A DNA stretch of 64,000 bases from assembly GCA_049303905.1 (NCBI GenBank), contig JBAQNP010000005.1, positions 1 to 64,000 of the forward strand. The letters run 5' to 3'. Positions within the stretch are counted from its first letter, which is position 1. Every line of letters begins with the position of its first letter. The DNA is from UBA2206 sp049303905 (GTDB taxonomy: Bacteria > Patescibacteriota > Minisyncoccia > Moranbacterales > UBA2206). The notes below the pieces were generated by a model. The model worked only from the letters and a program-made list of their open reading frames with translations. It was not told the origin of the DNA and made no database searches. The position numbers were made by a program, and so were the translations under genes. Of this stretch, positions 55,443 to 63,860 are shown piece by piece.

Positions 55443-56495
55443 TTATATATTATATTCAAAAATGTAAGGGTATACTTCGAATTTTTTACCCATTGAAGAT
55501 TTGTATAGATGTTGCGATTCGATATCATTACTACTTAAATTCAAATAGGTATATCCTAACATTTTAGCTTTTACTGCTAAGCGATAGAACAAATATTGAA
55601 TCATCCCAGGAAATTCCGTATCGCAAAAACTGGCATTTACGCCTAAGGCGCTGGTGCTAATTGGATAGGCAGAAGTGAATGCCACTGGCTGGTCATTCAA
55701 AAATGTGAGATAGCAAAATAAATTTTTGTTATCTGCTTTTCCAGCATATTCTTCCAAAAAATGAGGATAATAAACATCCGCCATCCATTTTTTTATTTTC
55801 TCGACTTCATTATTTTTTTTAAATTGCTCGGCAGTTCGCTTGGCAATATCAAGACTCCATTTGTCAACTAGTTTTTCAAAAGGTTCCTTCAGGTCATTGG
55901 ATAAATTTTCTTCTCGCATTTCACATTCATTCAAAAATATTTTCTTATTTATCATTTTTATATGTTTTTTGAATGCGGTCATCGTCAATTCTGTTGGCAA
56001 TCCATAAGTAGCTTGAATAATATTATCCACATCACAAATTATCTCTGGATATTTATCATCATCTAATTCATTGAAATCATCGCTTTTTTTCATAGGTATT
56101 TCTTCGATGCTATTTTTCACTAGATAGTCCCGATTTTCTTCGCCATAAACTTTTTTGATGGTAATTTTTTCATTCAAAACTTTTGCTAGTTCTTTTACTA
56201 CGAATGGCACACTCTCTATGGCTTTTATGCCAAGCGGTAAATAAATATAATTTGGCGTTTCACCTCCCCAAGTCGGAGCAATGGTTATTAGGTGTTCTTT
56301 TTGCTTGTCAAAATATTTAATGCCTTTACCATTGGTAATTTGACTAATAAAAACCCAGTTTCGGCAATAGTGATAGGGGTATTTTTTTGCTTCACATTTA
56401 AAAAACTCTTCGTAGAGTTTTTGATCTTCATTGGTAATTCTTGAGCAATTAGGAATACTCTCAATAATTTTATCTTGGATTGTTTTTTCTGACAT
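55443..56495 (-). CDS. GNAT-fold protein (DUF2156/FemAB-like)
   Basis: A 350-aa protein with a GNAT-like C-terminal part: NLFCYLTFLNDQPVAFTSAYPI, MIQYLFYRLAVKAKMLGYTYLNLSSND, and an end like SMGKKFEVYPYIF. The N-terminal half (CRNWVFISQITNGKGIKYFD, LITIAPTWGGETPNYIYLPLG) fits the double-GNAT DUF2156 or FemAB-type aminoacyl transferase layout. It precedes the carbamoyltransferase by 10 bp. It could transfer an acyl or aminoacyl group to the same substrate that is carbamoylated. The exact reaction is unknown. Confidence 0.7.
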   Translation of the reverse strand: MSEKTIQDKIIESIPNCSRITNEDQKLYEEFFKCEAKKYPYHYCRNWVFISQITNGKGIKYFDKQKEHLITIAPTWGGETPNYIYLPLGIKAIESVPFVVKELAKVLNEKITIKKVYGEENRDYLVKNSIEEIPMKKSDDFNELDDDKYPEIICDVDNIIQATYGLPTELTMTAFKKHIKMINKKIFLNECEMREENLSNDLKEPFEKLVDKWSLDIAKRTAEQFKKNNEVEKIKKWMADVYYPHFLEEYAGKADNKNLFCYLTFLNDQPVAFTSAYPISTSALGVNASFCDTEFPGMIQYLFYRLAVKAKMLGYTYLNLSSNDIESQHLYKSSMGKKFEVYPYIFEYNI

Positions 56496-56688
56496 AATTA
56501 TTTTTTTGTGGAGAGAGAAAGATTTGCGCTTTCACTCCAAGCAAAGTGCTCATGTGCTACTTTACACTATCTCCCCATATTTATAATTTTATTATAAATT
56601 AAACATAAAAATTATACAATAGATTATTTTTAAAAATTTTTACTTCACTCAGATTCACTTGAACCATTCAAACGAACCTAAGAAAGTT

Positions 56689-56722
56689 GGGAAATGCTAG
56701 TCTTAGCAATTTCCCAGATTTT
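56689..56722. terminator. Hairpin, probable terminator
   Basis: GGGAAATGCTA-GTCT-TAGCAATTTCCC followed by AGATTTTTTG on the plus strand; it lies between two leftward genes, so orientation is unclear. The rest of 56496-56744 shows no gene. Confidence 0.5.
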
Positions 56723-56744
56723 TTGTTATTAGCGAGTTTTATTT

Positions 56745-57287
56745 TTAGGCCGACTCGCTTTCACCTTGTTCATTTAGATTTTTTTTATATCGATAGTATG
56801 GAGCACCAAATGAATACTCCAACATCCCATCCTCCAGCCCGATAATGTCGATACCAAAACACTCCTCACTGGATAACCATTTTAAAATTTTACATCGATA
56901 GTTATCCCTTTCGTCAACTTTCACACAATAAATTGTTTCGTTATAATTATTACCGTTTTTATCTACTAGCATAAAAACGGCCATTTTTCTATCATTATCA
57001 GCAAATATATCCGAGAAGCATGTGGTGTGGTAAGACAATAATTTTTTGTAAATAGGCGCTTGAACATCACCCATAAAAGTCTCGACCTTTACTAGGGGCA
57101 CATTATCTTCTATGTATCGAATTTTATACCCCAGCTCAGCAACTATGTCTTCTATTCTTGAGTCTGGGATAATTTTCCCTTCTACATTAGTAACAAACCC
57201 CCAACCTCCCTTTGGATTGTTAATTCCCGTAATGTGAAACTCTAATAACACCTTCTTGTAATTATACATAGAACAATAAATTCTCAT
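56745..57287 (-). CDS. Hypothetical 180-aa protein
   Basis: A 180-aa protein with good ribosome binding site AAGGAGAGAAAA before ATG 57287. It is soluble, alpha/beta (VLLEFHITGINNPKGGWGFVTN, GKIIPDSRIEDIVAELGYKIRY, KMAVFMLVDKNGNNYNE, CKILKWLSSEECFGIDIIGLEDG), and ends in a polar GESESA tail. No family was recognised. It is divergent from the TrmB-like regulator, and a perfect 10-bp-arm inverted repeat lies between the two (57339-57363), so it may be a target of that regulator. Confidence 0.68.
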   Translation of the reverse strand: MRIYCSMYNYKKVLLEFHITGINNPKGGWGFVTNVEGKIIPDSRIEDIVAELGYKIRYIEDNVPLVKVETFMGDVQAPIYKKLLSYHTTCFSDIFADNDRKMAVFMLVDKNGNNYNETIYCVKVDERDNYRCKILKWLSSEECFGIDIIGLEDGMLEYSFGAPYYRYKKNLNEQGESESA

Positions 57288-57338
57288 TTTTCTCTCCTTA
57301 TGTGCCTATGTTAAGTTTTAAAAAAACTTCTTTATTCT

Positions 57339-57363
57339 TTGCAATAAATCTATTTTATTGCAA
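57339..57363. promoter_or_regulatory. Perfect inverted repeat, candidate TrmB operator
   Basis: TTGCAATAAA-TCTAT-TTTATTGCAA in the divergent gap between the 180-aa protein and the TrmB-like regulator. The gap 57288-57515 has further AT-rich half sites (GGCTTATATATAG) near 57450-57475. Confidence 0.5.
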
Positions 57364-57515
57364 TATCGTATTATAAGCTAAAATAACCTTTTTGGCAATA
57401 GTTGTGTTAATTTTGTTTAGATTATTTTTTCGCTAAAATTTAATTTTGGCTTATATATAGACAAAATAAGCTATATATTCTATACTCTAAATAACGACGG
57501 AAATAGCGTTATTAT

Positions 57516-58304
57516 ATGCAAAATATACTTATTCAAAAACTAATCGACGCTGGCCTAGAAGAAAAAGAAGCTATTCTTTATATAGCTATCTTAGAATTGG
57601 GCGAAGCTACTATTGCCAAAATCAGCCAAAAATCAAACATTAAGCGCTCAACTGTTTATGACACATTAGAAAAACTCAAAAAAATTGGAATGATAAGCCA
57701 AACAAACAAAGGGAAAAGACCCATTTTCCTAGCAGAAAACCCTGAAAAACTAATAGAGTCACTAGAAACAAAAAAAAGAACTCTTCAAGAATCCATGCCG
57801 GAAATCCTTTCAATTATGAATTTGCTCGATAAAAAGCCAAGAATACGATATTTCGAAGGACTTGCTGGAGTCAAGGAAGTTTTTGAAGATACCCTGAAAT
57901 ATCCAGATCAGGAAATTCTTACCTGGTTCCCCTACCCTTATATAAACCTAGGAGAAGAATATTTTTCAGACTATTATCATCCGGAACGAAATAAGAAAAA
58001 AATCTGGGTTCGTGCTATTGTTCCTGATACTAAAAAAAATCGTGAGTTTGCTGAAGAAATTGGAAAAACAACGGCAACTAGAACAAAATTCGTATCAGAT
58101 GAATTGTTTAATAAATTTGATATTGAAATAAAGATATACGGAAAAATTAAGTTTGGAATAATCTCCTACAAAGAAAGCCTTGGAATTATCATAGAAAGCC
58201 AAAAGATACATGAAGGAATGAAAGCAATTTTCGAAGGAATGTGGAATTTGCTTCCGGACAAACCAGAAAATAATCACGAAAAGCTTACAGAAAATGAATT
58301 TTAA
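57516..58304 (+). CDS. TrmB-family transcriptional regulator
   Basis: A 262-aa regulator. The N-terminal winged HTH has LIDAGLEEKEAILYIAILELGEATIAKIS (shown in part), KSNIKRSTVYDTLEKLKKIGMIS and KRPIFLAENPEKL, which is classic for TrmB. The rest is a coiled linker and a phospholipase-D-like sensor domain (RYFEGLAGVKEVFED, KIYGKIKFGIISYKESLGIIIE) like other TrmB-like bacterial regulators; such domains sense sugars in archaea. It is 14 bp upstream of ruvC. An inverted repeat upstream could be its operator. Confidence 0.85.
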   Translation: MQNILIQKLIDAGLEEKEAILYIAILELGEATIAKISQKSNIKRSTVYDTLEKLKKIGMISQTNKGKRPIFLAENPEKLIESLETKKRTLQESMPEILSIMNLLDKKPRIRYFEGLAGVKEVFEDTLKYPDQEILTWFPYPYINLGEEYFSDYYHPERNKKKIWVRAIVPDTKKNREFAEEIGKTTATRTKFVSDELFNKFDIEIKIYGKIKFGIISYKESLGIIIESQKIHEGMKAIFEGMWNLLPDKPENNHEKLTENEF

Positions 58305-58318
58305 GCTATAATATAGTT

Positions 58319-58837
58319 ATGAAAAAGAAAATTGAAACTTCAAAAGAAAACTTACGAGTACTTGGAATTGATCCTGGGACGGCCACGACTGGTTGGGCGA
58401 TACTCTGCGAAAAAGACGGCAAAATGGAACCCTTGGCTTATGGCCATATCGCCACTTCTCCTGAAAAATCCGACGAAGATAGAATATTTGAAATATCCCA
58501 TGATTTGAAAAATATAATTGAAAAATACCAGCCCACCGAGGCGGGCGTGGAAGAAATTTTCTTCTTTAAGAATCAAAAAACTGTGATTACTGTCGCTCAA
58601 GCTAGAGGGGCGATTCTCTTGACTTTATGCCAAAATAATGTTAGAGTAGCTAGCTATACTCCCCTCCAAGTCAAACAAGCTTTGACAGGCTACGGCCGAG
58701 CGGAAAAAAAGCAAGTGCAACTAATGACTAAAAATATTTTAAATCTAGTAGATTTGCCAAAACCGGATGACACAGCCGATGCGATTGCAATTGCGCTTTG
58801 CCACATTAATAGTCGAAAACTGAAAAATTTAAGATAA
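58319..58837 (+). CDS. ruvC: Holliday junction resolvase RuvC
   Basis: RuvC cuts Holliday junctions symmetrically. The 172-aa protein has LRVLGIDPGTATTGWAIL (first catalytic Asp), VEEIFFFKNQKTVITVAQARGAILL (Glu), YTPLQVKQALTGYGRAEKKQV and LPKPDDTADAIAIALCH (D-x-x-D). A 12-residue basic extension precedes the usual start. It directly follows the TrmB-like gene and precedes the 7TM/ATP-grasp cluster by 73 bp of TTTTCAA-rich sequence. Confidence 0.95.
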   Translation: MKKKIETSKENLRVLGIDPGTATTGWAILCEKDGKMEPLAYGHIATSPEKSDEDRIFEISHDLKNIIEKYQPTEAGVEEIFFFKNQKTVITVAQARGAILLTLCQNNVRVASYTPLQVKQALTGYGRAEKKQVQLMTKNILNLVDLPKPDDTADAIAIALCHINSRKLKNLR

Positions 58838-58910
58838 TTTTTCATAAATTTTCAATTCACAATTTTCAATTTTCAATCAATTTTCAAATAATTAATTTTC
58901 AATAAAAAAA

Positions 58911-59561
58911 ATGAATACTAGTCCAATAATTGATTTCTTTCTCGGCCAAGGCGTGCCTTTTGCTACAGTCATTTTGATTCTTATGCTTCCGATAATTGCT
59001 ACTTTCATCGCCTTTTTGCGCCAAGTAGTGGGAATTAAAGCTTTTGGTATTTATGCTCCGCTAATTGTGACTTTTGCCTTTTTAGCTACTAATGGACTCA
59101 AATACGGTATTGCAATTTTTGTCACTGTTATTTTCTCTGGAATGTTGATGCGTTTTGTTCTAAAGCCTTTTCGCCTGCTCTACCTTCCTCGAGTAGCTAT
59201 TATGCTCACTGTGGTAGCAATGCTAATTTTGGGAATTTTAGTTATTGGTGGAGAATTTAAAAGAACGGGATTAGCGGCTGTTTCTATTTTTCCCATTCTT
59301 ATTATGATAACAATTGTAGAAAAATTTGTAGCAGTGCAAATTGAGAAAGGAGACTTGGCTGCGATAAAACTAGCTATTGAAACTTTAGTTATTTCTATTG
59401 TCGGTTTTTTTATCGCAAGCTCCAGCACTCTTATTCATTTTTTAGCTCTTTATCCTTGGATAGTATTTCTCACTATTCCAGTTAATATCCTACTTGGAAA
59501 ATGGACAGGACTACGCGTTAGTGAATATTTTCGCTTCCGCAAAATAATGAAAAATCTATAA
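58911..59561 (+). CDS. 7TM protein of the transglutaminase-associated family
   Basis: A 216-aa polytopic protein with about six to seven helices (FATVILILMLPIIATFIAFL, FGIYAPLIVTFAFLATNG, VAIMLTVVAMLILGILVIG and others). VVGIKAFGIYAPLI is the signature of the 7TM_transglut domain that elsewhere is fused to an inactive transglutaminase; here that extra domain is lacking. In proteobacteria this 7TM protein is encoded with an alpha-L-glutamate-ligase-like ATP-grasp and a retropepsin-like (zinc-protease-named) protein. The same set is found here, starting 5 bp downstream, so it forms the membrane part of that system. Confidence 0.82.
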   Translation: MNTSPIIDFFLGQGVPFATVILILMLPIIATFIAFLRQVVGIKAFGIYAPLIVTFAFLATNGLKYGIAIFVTVIFSGMLMRFVLKPFRLLYLPRVAIMLTVVAMLILGILVIGGEFKRTGLAAVSIFPILIMITIVEKFVAVQIEKGDLAAIKLAIETLVISIVGFFIASSSTLIHFLALYPWIVFLTIPVNILLGKWTGLRVSEYFRFRKIMKNL

Positions 59562-59566
59562 TTTTT

Positions 59567-60961
59567 ATGTTTGAATTTTTTAAATTAAGCCGACAAATAC
59601 TCGGAATGAATGCACGGAACCTGGATTATATCCGGCCTTTTAATCGATCGCGCGCTAAAAAATTAGCCGACAACAAACTTCTTAGCAAAAAAATTCTCGC
59701 TAAAAATAATATCTCTGTACCAAAACTGATTGCTAAAATTCGTACCGTGGAAGAATTGGAAAATTTTGATTGGCAAACTTTGCCGGAAGGTTTTGCACTA
59801 AAACCCAATCGTGGTTTTGGTGGTGAAGGAATCTTGGTGGTTTATGGTAAAAAAAAAAATTCTATAGATACATGGATTAAAGCCGATCGATCAATTGTCA
59901 CGATAGAAGATCTAAAAACACATATTCGAAATATTTTAGACGGTTCTTTTTCACTTTCCGGCACACCTGACATTGCTTTTTTCGAAGAGCGTTTACAACT
60001 TTTAAAACTATTTAAACCTTATTCATATAAAGGTATTCCTGATATTCGTGTCATTGTTTTCAATAAGGTTCCACTGATGGCCATGCTTCGCCTACCAACC
60101 AAATCATCAGAAGGTAAGGCTAATTTGCAACAAGGTGCTATTGGTGTGGGGATAGACATTGCGACAGGTACAACCACTACCGCAGTTTTGGGGAAAAATA
60201 AAATAATTGAATATATCCCCGGCACTCGCCTTCTGCTTTCCGGAATTAAACTCCCCTATTGGAATGATGTTTTGAAGTTAGCCGTACGCGCCCAAGAAAT
60301 TTCCGGCCTGGGCTTTTTAGGTGCCGACATTGCCATCGATAAAATTAATGGCCCAACGATAATCGAACTCAACGCCCGCCCTGGTCTTTCTATCCAGGTA
60401 GCTAATCTTTCCGGTCTTAAAGAGCGACTCAAAAAAGCTGCCGGAATAAAAATCAAAACCGCCGAGAAAGGCATCCGCGTCGGCAAAGATCTTTTCGGTG
60501 GAGAAATCGAAGAAGAACTGGAGGAAATTTCCGGAAAAAAAGTTATCGGCACCGTGGAAAAAGTAAAACTTATTGGCAAAGATGGAAAGGAAATTGAAGT
60601 GGAAGCTAAGATTGATACAGGAGCAGATTCTAGCTCGATTGATATTGAGTTAGCTAAAGAATTAGGATTTAGTGAAACACTTGCTGCTTATGAAAAACTA
60701 AATATAAATTATGCGGAGATAAAAAACTTGCCTAAGGAACAAAGAGAATCTCTGTTTAAAAATGTTCCCGATCTAGCTGATACTGCCATCATCCATTCTT
60801 CTCATGGCACAACCTACCGACCAATGATTCATATTTCTTTCGTTATGGATGAATTTGAAATTTTTGCCAAAGTTTCTATAATCGATCGATCGAATTTAAA
60901 ACTGCCTGTCATTATTGGAAGAAAAAACCTGAATAAATTCTTAATTGATGTAAATAAATAA
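59567..60961 (+). CDS. Alpha-L-glutamate-ligase-like ATP-grasp fused to a retropepsin-like domain
   Basis: A 464-aa fusion. Residues 1-300 are the RimK-related ATP-grasp: MNARNLDYIRPFNRSRAKKLADN, GFALKPNRGFGGEGILVV (nucleotide-binding loop), GIPDIRVIVFNKVPLMAMLRLP, and IIELNARPGLSIQVANL (metal-binding E-x-N). Residues about 330-464 form a retropepsin-like domain with IDTGADSSSID (Asp350), and LPVIIGRKNL at the end (the hydrophobic-G motif). In other bacteria the two are separate proteins. The first would make an amide bond, the second could hydrolyse or bind one. It lies 5 bp after the 7TM gene. Confidence 0.85.
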   Translation: MFEFFKLSRQILGMNARNLDYIRPFNRSRAKKLADNKLLSKKILAKNNISVPKLIAKIRTVEELENFDWQTLPEGFALKPNRGFGGEGILVVYGKKKNSIDTWIKADRSIVTIEDLKTHIRNILDGSFSLSGTPDIAFFEERLQLLKLFKPYSYKGIPDIRVIVFNKVPLMAMLRLPTKSSEGKANLQQGAIGVGIDIATGTTTTAVLGKNKIIEYIPGTRLLLSGIKLPYWNDVLKLAVRAQEISGLGFLGADIAIDKINGPTIIELNARPGLSIQVANLSGLKERLKKAAGIKIKTAEKGIRVGKDLFGGEIEEELEEISGKKVIGTVEKVKLIGKDGKEIEVEAKIDTGADSSSIDIELAKELGFSETLAAYEKLNINYAEIKNLPKEQRESLFKNVPDLADTAIIHSSHGTTYRPMIHISFVMDEFEIFAKVSIIDRSNLKLPVIIGRKNLNKFLIDVNK

Positions 60962-60965
60962 CTGA

Positions 60966-61928
60966 ATGAAAAAAAATCAAGCTATCATAAAAGAAGTTGT
61001 TGAAGCAATGGGAGGCATAATAGAAAAAATTATTCCAGAAAGAAGATATTTTTGCATTAACATAAATAATGAAAAAATATTTATTTCACGAAAGTTTGAA
61101 ATAGCTAGCGATTTTATCTCTGGAAAAATGCTTACTTCCTACAAAGATTTAACCTATGTTGTTTTGAAAAAAAATAACCTTCCTACGCCAAATTCTGTTT
61201 GCTTTTATAAAAAAACACTTTCTGCTTCCGACACTGAAAATAAATTACGCTCTCTTTCCTATCCAATAGTAATTAAGGATTCTAATGGATCCAATAGTAA
61301 AGGAGTTTTTACTAATATTAAAAATATAGGCGAAGCTAAAGAAATAATCCTACGAGAAATAGATAAATTTAAATTTCTTATCGCTCAAGAAATGATTTTT
61401 GGTAAAGAATACCGCGTTCTAATTTTGGGCAATGAAGCTATTGGTGTTTTAGAAATGACCCCTCCGAGAATTTCCGGCGATGGCAAAAGTACTGTACAAA
61501 AATTAATAGAAAAAAAACAACTAAAGAAATATAAAAAAACTAATCTTGATTCAATTTTAAACACCATTCTAAAAGATCAGGAAGTTGGATTAGATACCGT
61601 TCTTAAAAAAAATCAAGAAATTTTTATAAAAGGCCTTTCTTGTCTTGCGGAGGGAGGCGAAACAAGGGATATGACTAATTCAATCCATCCAGAGATAAAA
61701 GAAATATGCGCTCGGGCTTCTCGAGCAACTGGAAAAACCCTTGCTGGCATTGATCTCATTTGTGATGACATTACCTTGCCTCCCGACAAACAAAAAATCA
61801 GTATCTTAGAGATAAACGGCAAACCGGATATTTATATTCACTACAATCCTACTCAGGGAGAAACTCAAAATGTAGTAAAGAAAATAATTGACTATATTCT
61901 AAAACTAAAAACTGTCTCTGTTTTATAA
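60966..61928 (+). CDS. ATP-grasp ligase, cyanophycin/glutathione synthetase-like
   Basis: A 320-aa ATP-grasp protein. It shows YPIVIKDSNGSNSKGVFTNI (ATP loop), LIAQEMIFGKEYRVLILGNEAIGVLEMTPPRISGDGKSTVQKLI (given in parts; the last part is the cyanophycin-synthetase/GshAB mark), and GIDLICDD ... ISILEINGKPDIYIHY (metal-binding E-x-N). The N-terminal domain is short and variable. It follows the fused ligase by 4 bp. It would join an amino acid to a carboxylate through an acyl phosphate; the substrates are unknown. Confidence 0.83.
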   Translation: MKKNQAIIKEVVEAMGGIIEKIIPERRYFCININNEKIFISRKFEIASDFISGKMLTSYKDLTYVVLKKNNLPTPNSVCFYKKTLSASDTENKLRSLSYPIVIKDSNGSNSKGVFTNIKNIGEAKEIILREIDKFKFLIAQEMIFGKEYRVLILGNEAIGVLEMTPPRISGDGKSTVQKLIEKKQLKKYKKTNLDSILNTILKDQEVGLDTVLKKNQEIFIKGLSCLAEGGETRDMTNSIHPEIKEICARASRATGKTLAGIDLICDDITLPPDKQKISILEINGKPDIYIHYNPTQGETQNVVKKIIDYILKLKTVSVL

Positions 61929-61949
61929 TTAATCTAATTTCATACCACC

Positions 61950-62861
61950 ATGCTTCTAATTCTACGCACTAAGAAAAAATCTTCCAAAAAAATGACTGAG
62001 TTTAACAAAAAACTCTCTGCACATCTTAAGAAAAAAAATATTTCTTTTGATTTATCCAGTTTTGAAGATATGGAGTTATTTTTGGAAAATAAAAAAATAA
62101 ATTTATTGATTGACGGAAAATCTTTGGAAAATTGGAAGACTATCTATCCCCGAAAAGTTGGGCGTTATGGCGGAATGGCTTTTATCCTAGCTAATCTGTG
62201 CAAAAATAAAAATATACAATTCATCGACAAGTTTCATGAAAAAAGCAAGGCCAGTTCTGACACAGCCAAAATAATTCAAATGTTCAAGTTTTCCCTTGGT
62301 AGTGTGCCTATTCCAAAAACATACTACTCGGTTGCTTATCAAAAAGATCACATTCAAAATGCCGCTAAGTTTCTTGGCTTTCCTATTGTAATAAAGCAGT
62401 GCAACAGCTCTCAGGGTTCAGGAGTTTTTTTAGCTAAGAACAAAAAAATACTAACAGCAAAAATTACCGAGCTTATGCAAAAAGAAACAGGGAAAGAAAT
62501 CTTTCTTCAAGAATTTATCCCCAATACTTTCGAATATAGAGTTTTTGTCACCGGGAAAGAGGTGGGCGCAGTTGAGAAAAAAATTCGTACCAAAAAAAAT
62601 GAATTCAGAAATAATGTTTTCCTTGGTGCCAGAGAAGAATTTATGAATATTACCTCAGTTAAAAAAATAATTCTTAATACTGCGTTAAGAGCTTCACGAG
62701 TGGCTAATATCCAAGTTTCTGGAGTGGATGTTGTAGAAAAGGAAAATGGCGAGGTTGCAATCTTTGAGGCTAATAGCTGTCCCAGTTTAACGCTTAATGA
62801 AAAAATTTCTCCTGAACTAAAAAGCTTAAGTGATTATTTAGAAAAATGCGAAAAAAAATAA
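61950..62861 (+). CDS. RimK-like ATP-grasp ligase
   Basis: A 303-aa RimK-type ATP-grasp. It has the pre-ATP-grasp domain (FEDMELFLENKKINLLIDGKS) and a central domain with FLGFPIVIKQCNSSQGSGVFLA. It also has EIFLQEFIPNTFEYRVFVTGKEVGAVEKKI (in parts) and VDVVEKENGEVAIFEANSCPSLTL, where E-x-N-x-C-P closes the metal site. It differs from the neighbouring ligases over most of its length, so the four are not simple tandem copies. It overlaps the next gene by 16 bp. Confidence 0.83.
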   Translation: MLLILRTKKKSSKKMTEFNKKLSAHLKKKNISFDLSSFEDMELFLENKKINLLIDGKSLENWKTIYPRKVGRYGGMAFILANLCKNKNIQFIDKFHEKSKASSDTAKIIQMFKFSLGSVPIPKTYYSVAYQKDHIQNAAKFLGFPIVIKQCNSSQGSGVFLAKNKKILTAKITELMQKETGKEIFLQEFIPNTFEYRVFVTGKEVGAVEKKIRTKKNEFRNNVFLGAREEFMNITSVKKIILNTALRASRVANIQVSGVDVVEKENGEVAIFEANSCPSLTLNEKISPELKSLSDYLEKCEKK

Positions 62862-63790
62862 TAATGTTTTTTAATAAGGAAAAATCAGAAGAAAACCCCT
62901 TTTTTGGTTTTGGTGAAAAAGAGGCGGTCTATTTTGATTTTTTCAAACAAGGCACCCTTTCTGGTGCTGATATGTATATATCCAGTAAGGAAAAGAATTA
63001 CCAAGGCGGATTAAAATTCAAAGATCCTCTCTTTTTTAATGGGAAAAAATTCAAAAAAATATCTGGCATCATAACTGCCGATGCAATTTATGATAGAAGT
63101 GGTGGATTGAAATTTCCTTCCAAAAAAATAAGTCAAAAAGTTTTGAACAACATTGCTTTCAAATCTCTTTGTTATAGTAAAAACAAAATGTATGAAACTC
63201 TTGGTGAATTTATGCCAAAAAGCTTTAAGATAAAAAATCAAAATGATTTTGAAAAAAAAATTAAATTATTTTCTCCAAATGAAATGGTTGTTATCAAGCC
63301 ATCCGAAGGTTTAGGTGGAAAAGGTATTATCATAGACACTGTTTCAAATATTATAAAATTAAAATTAGTTATTAAAAAAGAAACTGTTCTGCAAAGGTTT
63401 GTAGATACCTCTCTTGGAATAAAAAATATCACTAATGGTCGACACGATTTGAGAATTGTTATAGTTTTTGGAAAAATAATTTTTGCCAGCCTGCGAACCC
63501 CCAAAGAAGGTAGTCTTCTTGCTAATGTCGCCCAGGGCGGAAAGATAAAAGAAATTTCTATTAAAAAAATTCCTACTGAAGTCAAAAGTGTTGTTTTAAA
63601 AATACAAAAAGTTCTGGATAAAAAATTCAATTATCCAATTTATTCAATTGATCTTGGTATTGAAAATACCCAGCCTTTTGTTTTTGAATTAAATGATCAG
63701 ATTGGTTTTCCTTCTAAGAAAATGAAAAGTTATAAGCTTTTTAATAAAGCCTTAATTAAGTCTTTAGGAAAAATAGCAGCTCAAAAATAA
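62846..63790 (+). CDS. ATP-grasp ligase (fourth in cluster)
   Basis: A 314-aa protein with an ATP-grasp core: NEMVVIKPSEGLGGKGIIID, ETVLQRFVDTSLGI, GRHDLRIVIVFGKIIFASLRTP, and QPFVFELNDQIGFPS. In the last, the usual E-x-N-x-x-P metal motif reads E-L-N-D-Q. A long N-terminal part (1-105) with EAVYFDFFKQGTLSGADMYI is not shared with the others. Start at 62846 overlaps the previous gene; ATG 62864 is an alternative. It ends the run of ligases. Its reaction is unknown. Confidence 0.78.
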   Translation: MRKKIIMFFNKEKSEENPFFGFGEKEAVYFDFFKQGTLSGADMYISSKEKNYQGGLKFKDPLFFNGKKFKKISGIITADAIYDRSGGLKFPSKKISQKVLNNIAFKSLCYSKNKMYETLGEFMPKSFKIKNQNDFEKKIKLFSPNEMVVIKPSEGLGGKGIIIDTVSNIIKLKLVIKKETVLQRFVDTSLGIKNITNGRHDLRIVIVFGKIIFASLRTPKEGSLLANVAQGGKIKEISIKKIPTEVKSVVLKIQKVLDKKFNYPIYSIDLGIENTQPFVFELNDQIGFPSKKMKSYKLFNKALIKSLGKIAAQK

Positions 63791-63792
63791 CT

Positions 63793-63821
63793 TTGCCTTG
63801 ATAACTTTTCTCTTTTATAAT
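63793..63821 (+). promoter_or_regulatory. Promoter of the rightmost gene
   Basis: TTGCCT (63793-63798), 17-bp spacer, TATAAT (63816-63821), 39 bp before the start codon. It separates the next gene from the ATP-grasp operon. Confidence 0.55.
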
Positions 63822-63860
63822 AGAATATAAGATGCTTTATAAATAAGCTAAATAAATTGT

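Noticed and set aside
55433..55528. N-terminal 32-residue extension of the carbamoyltransferase
   Set aside because: The family starts at MKKDKYIIGLN, and the extension overlaps the end of the GNAT-like gene.
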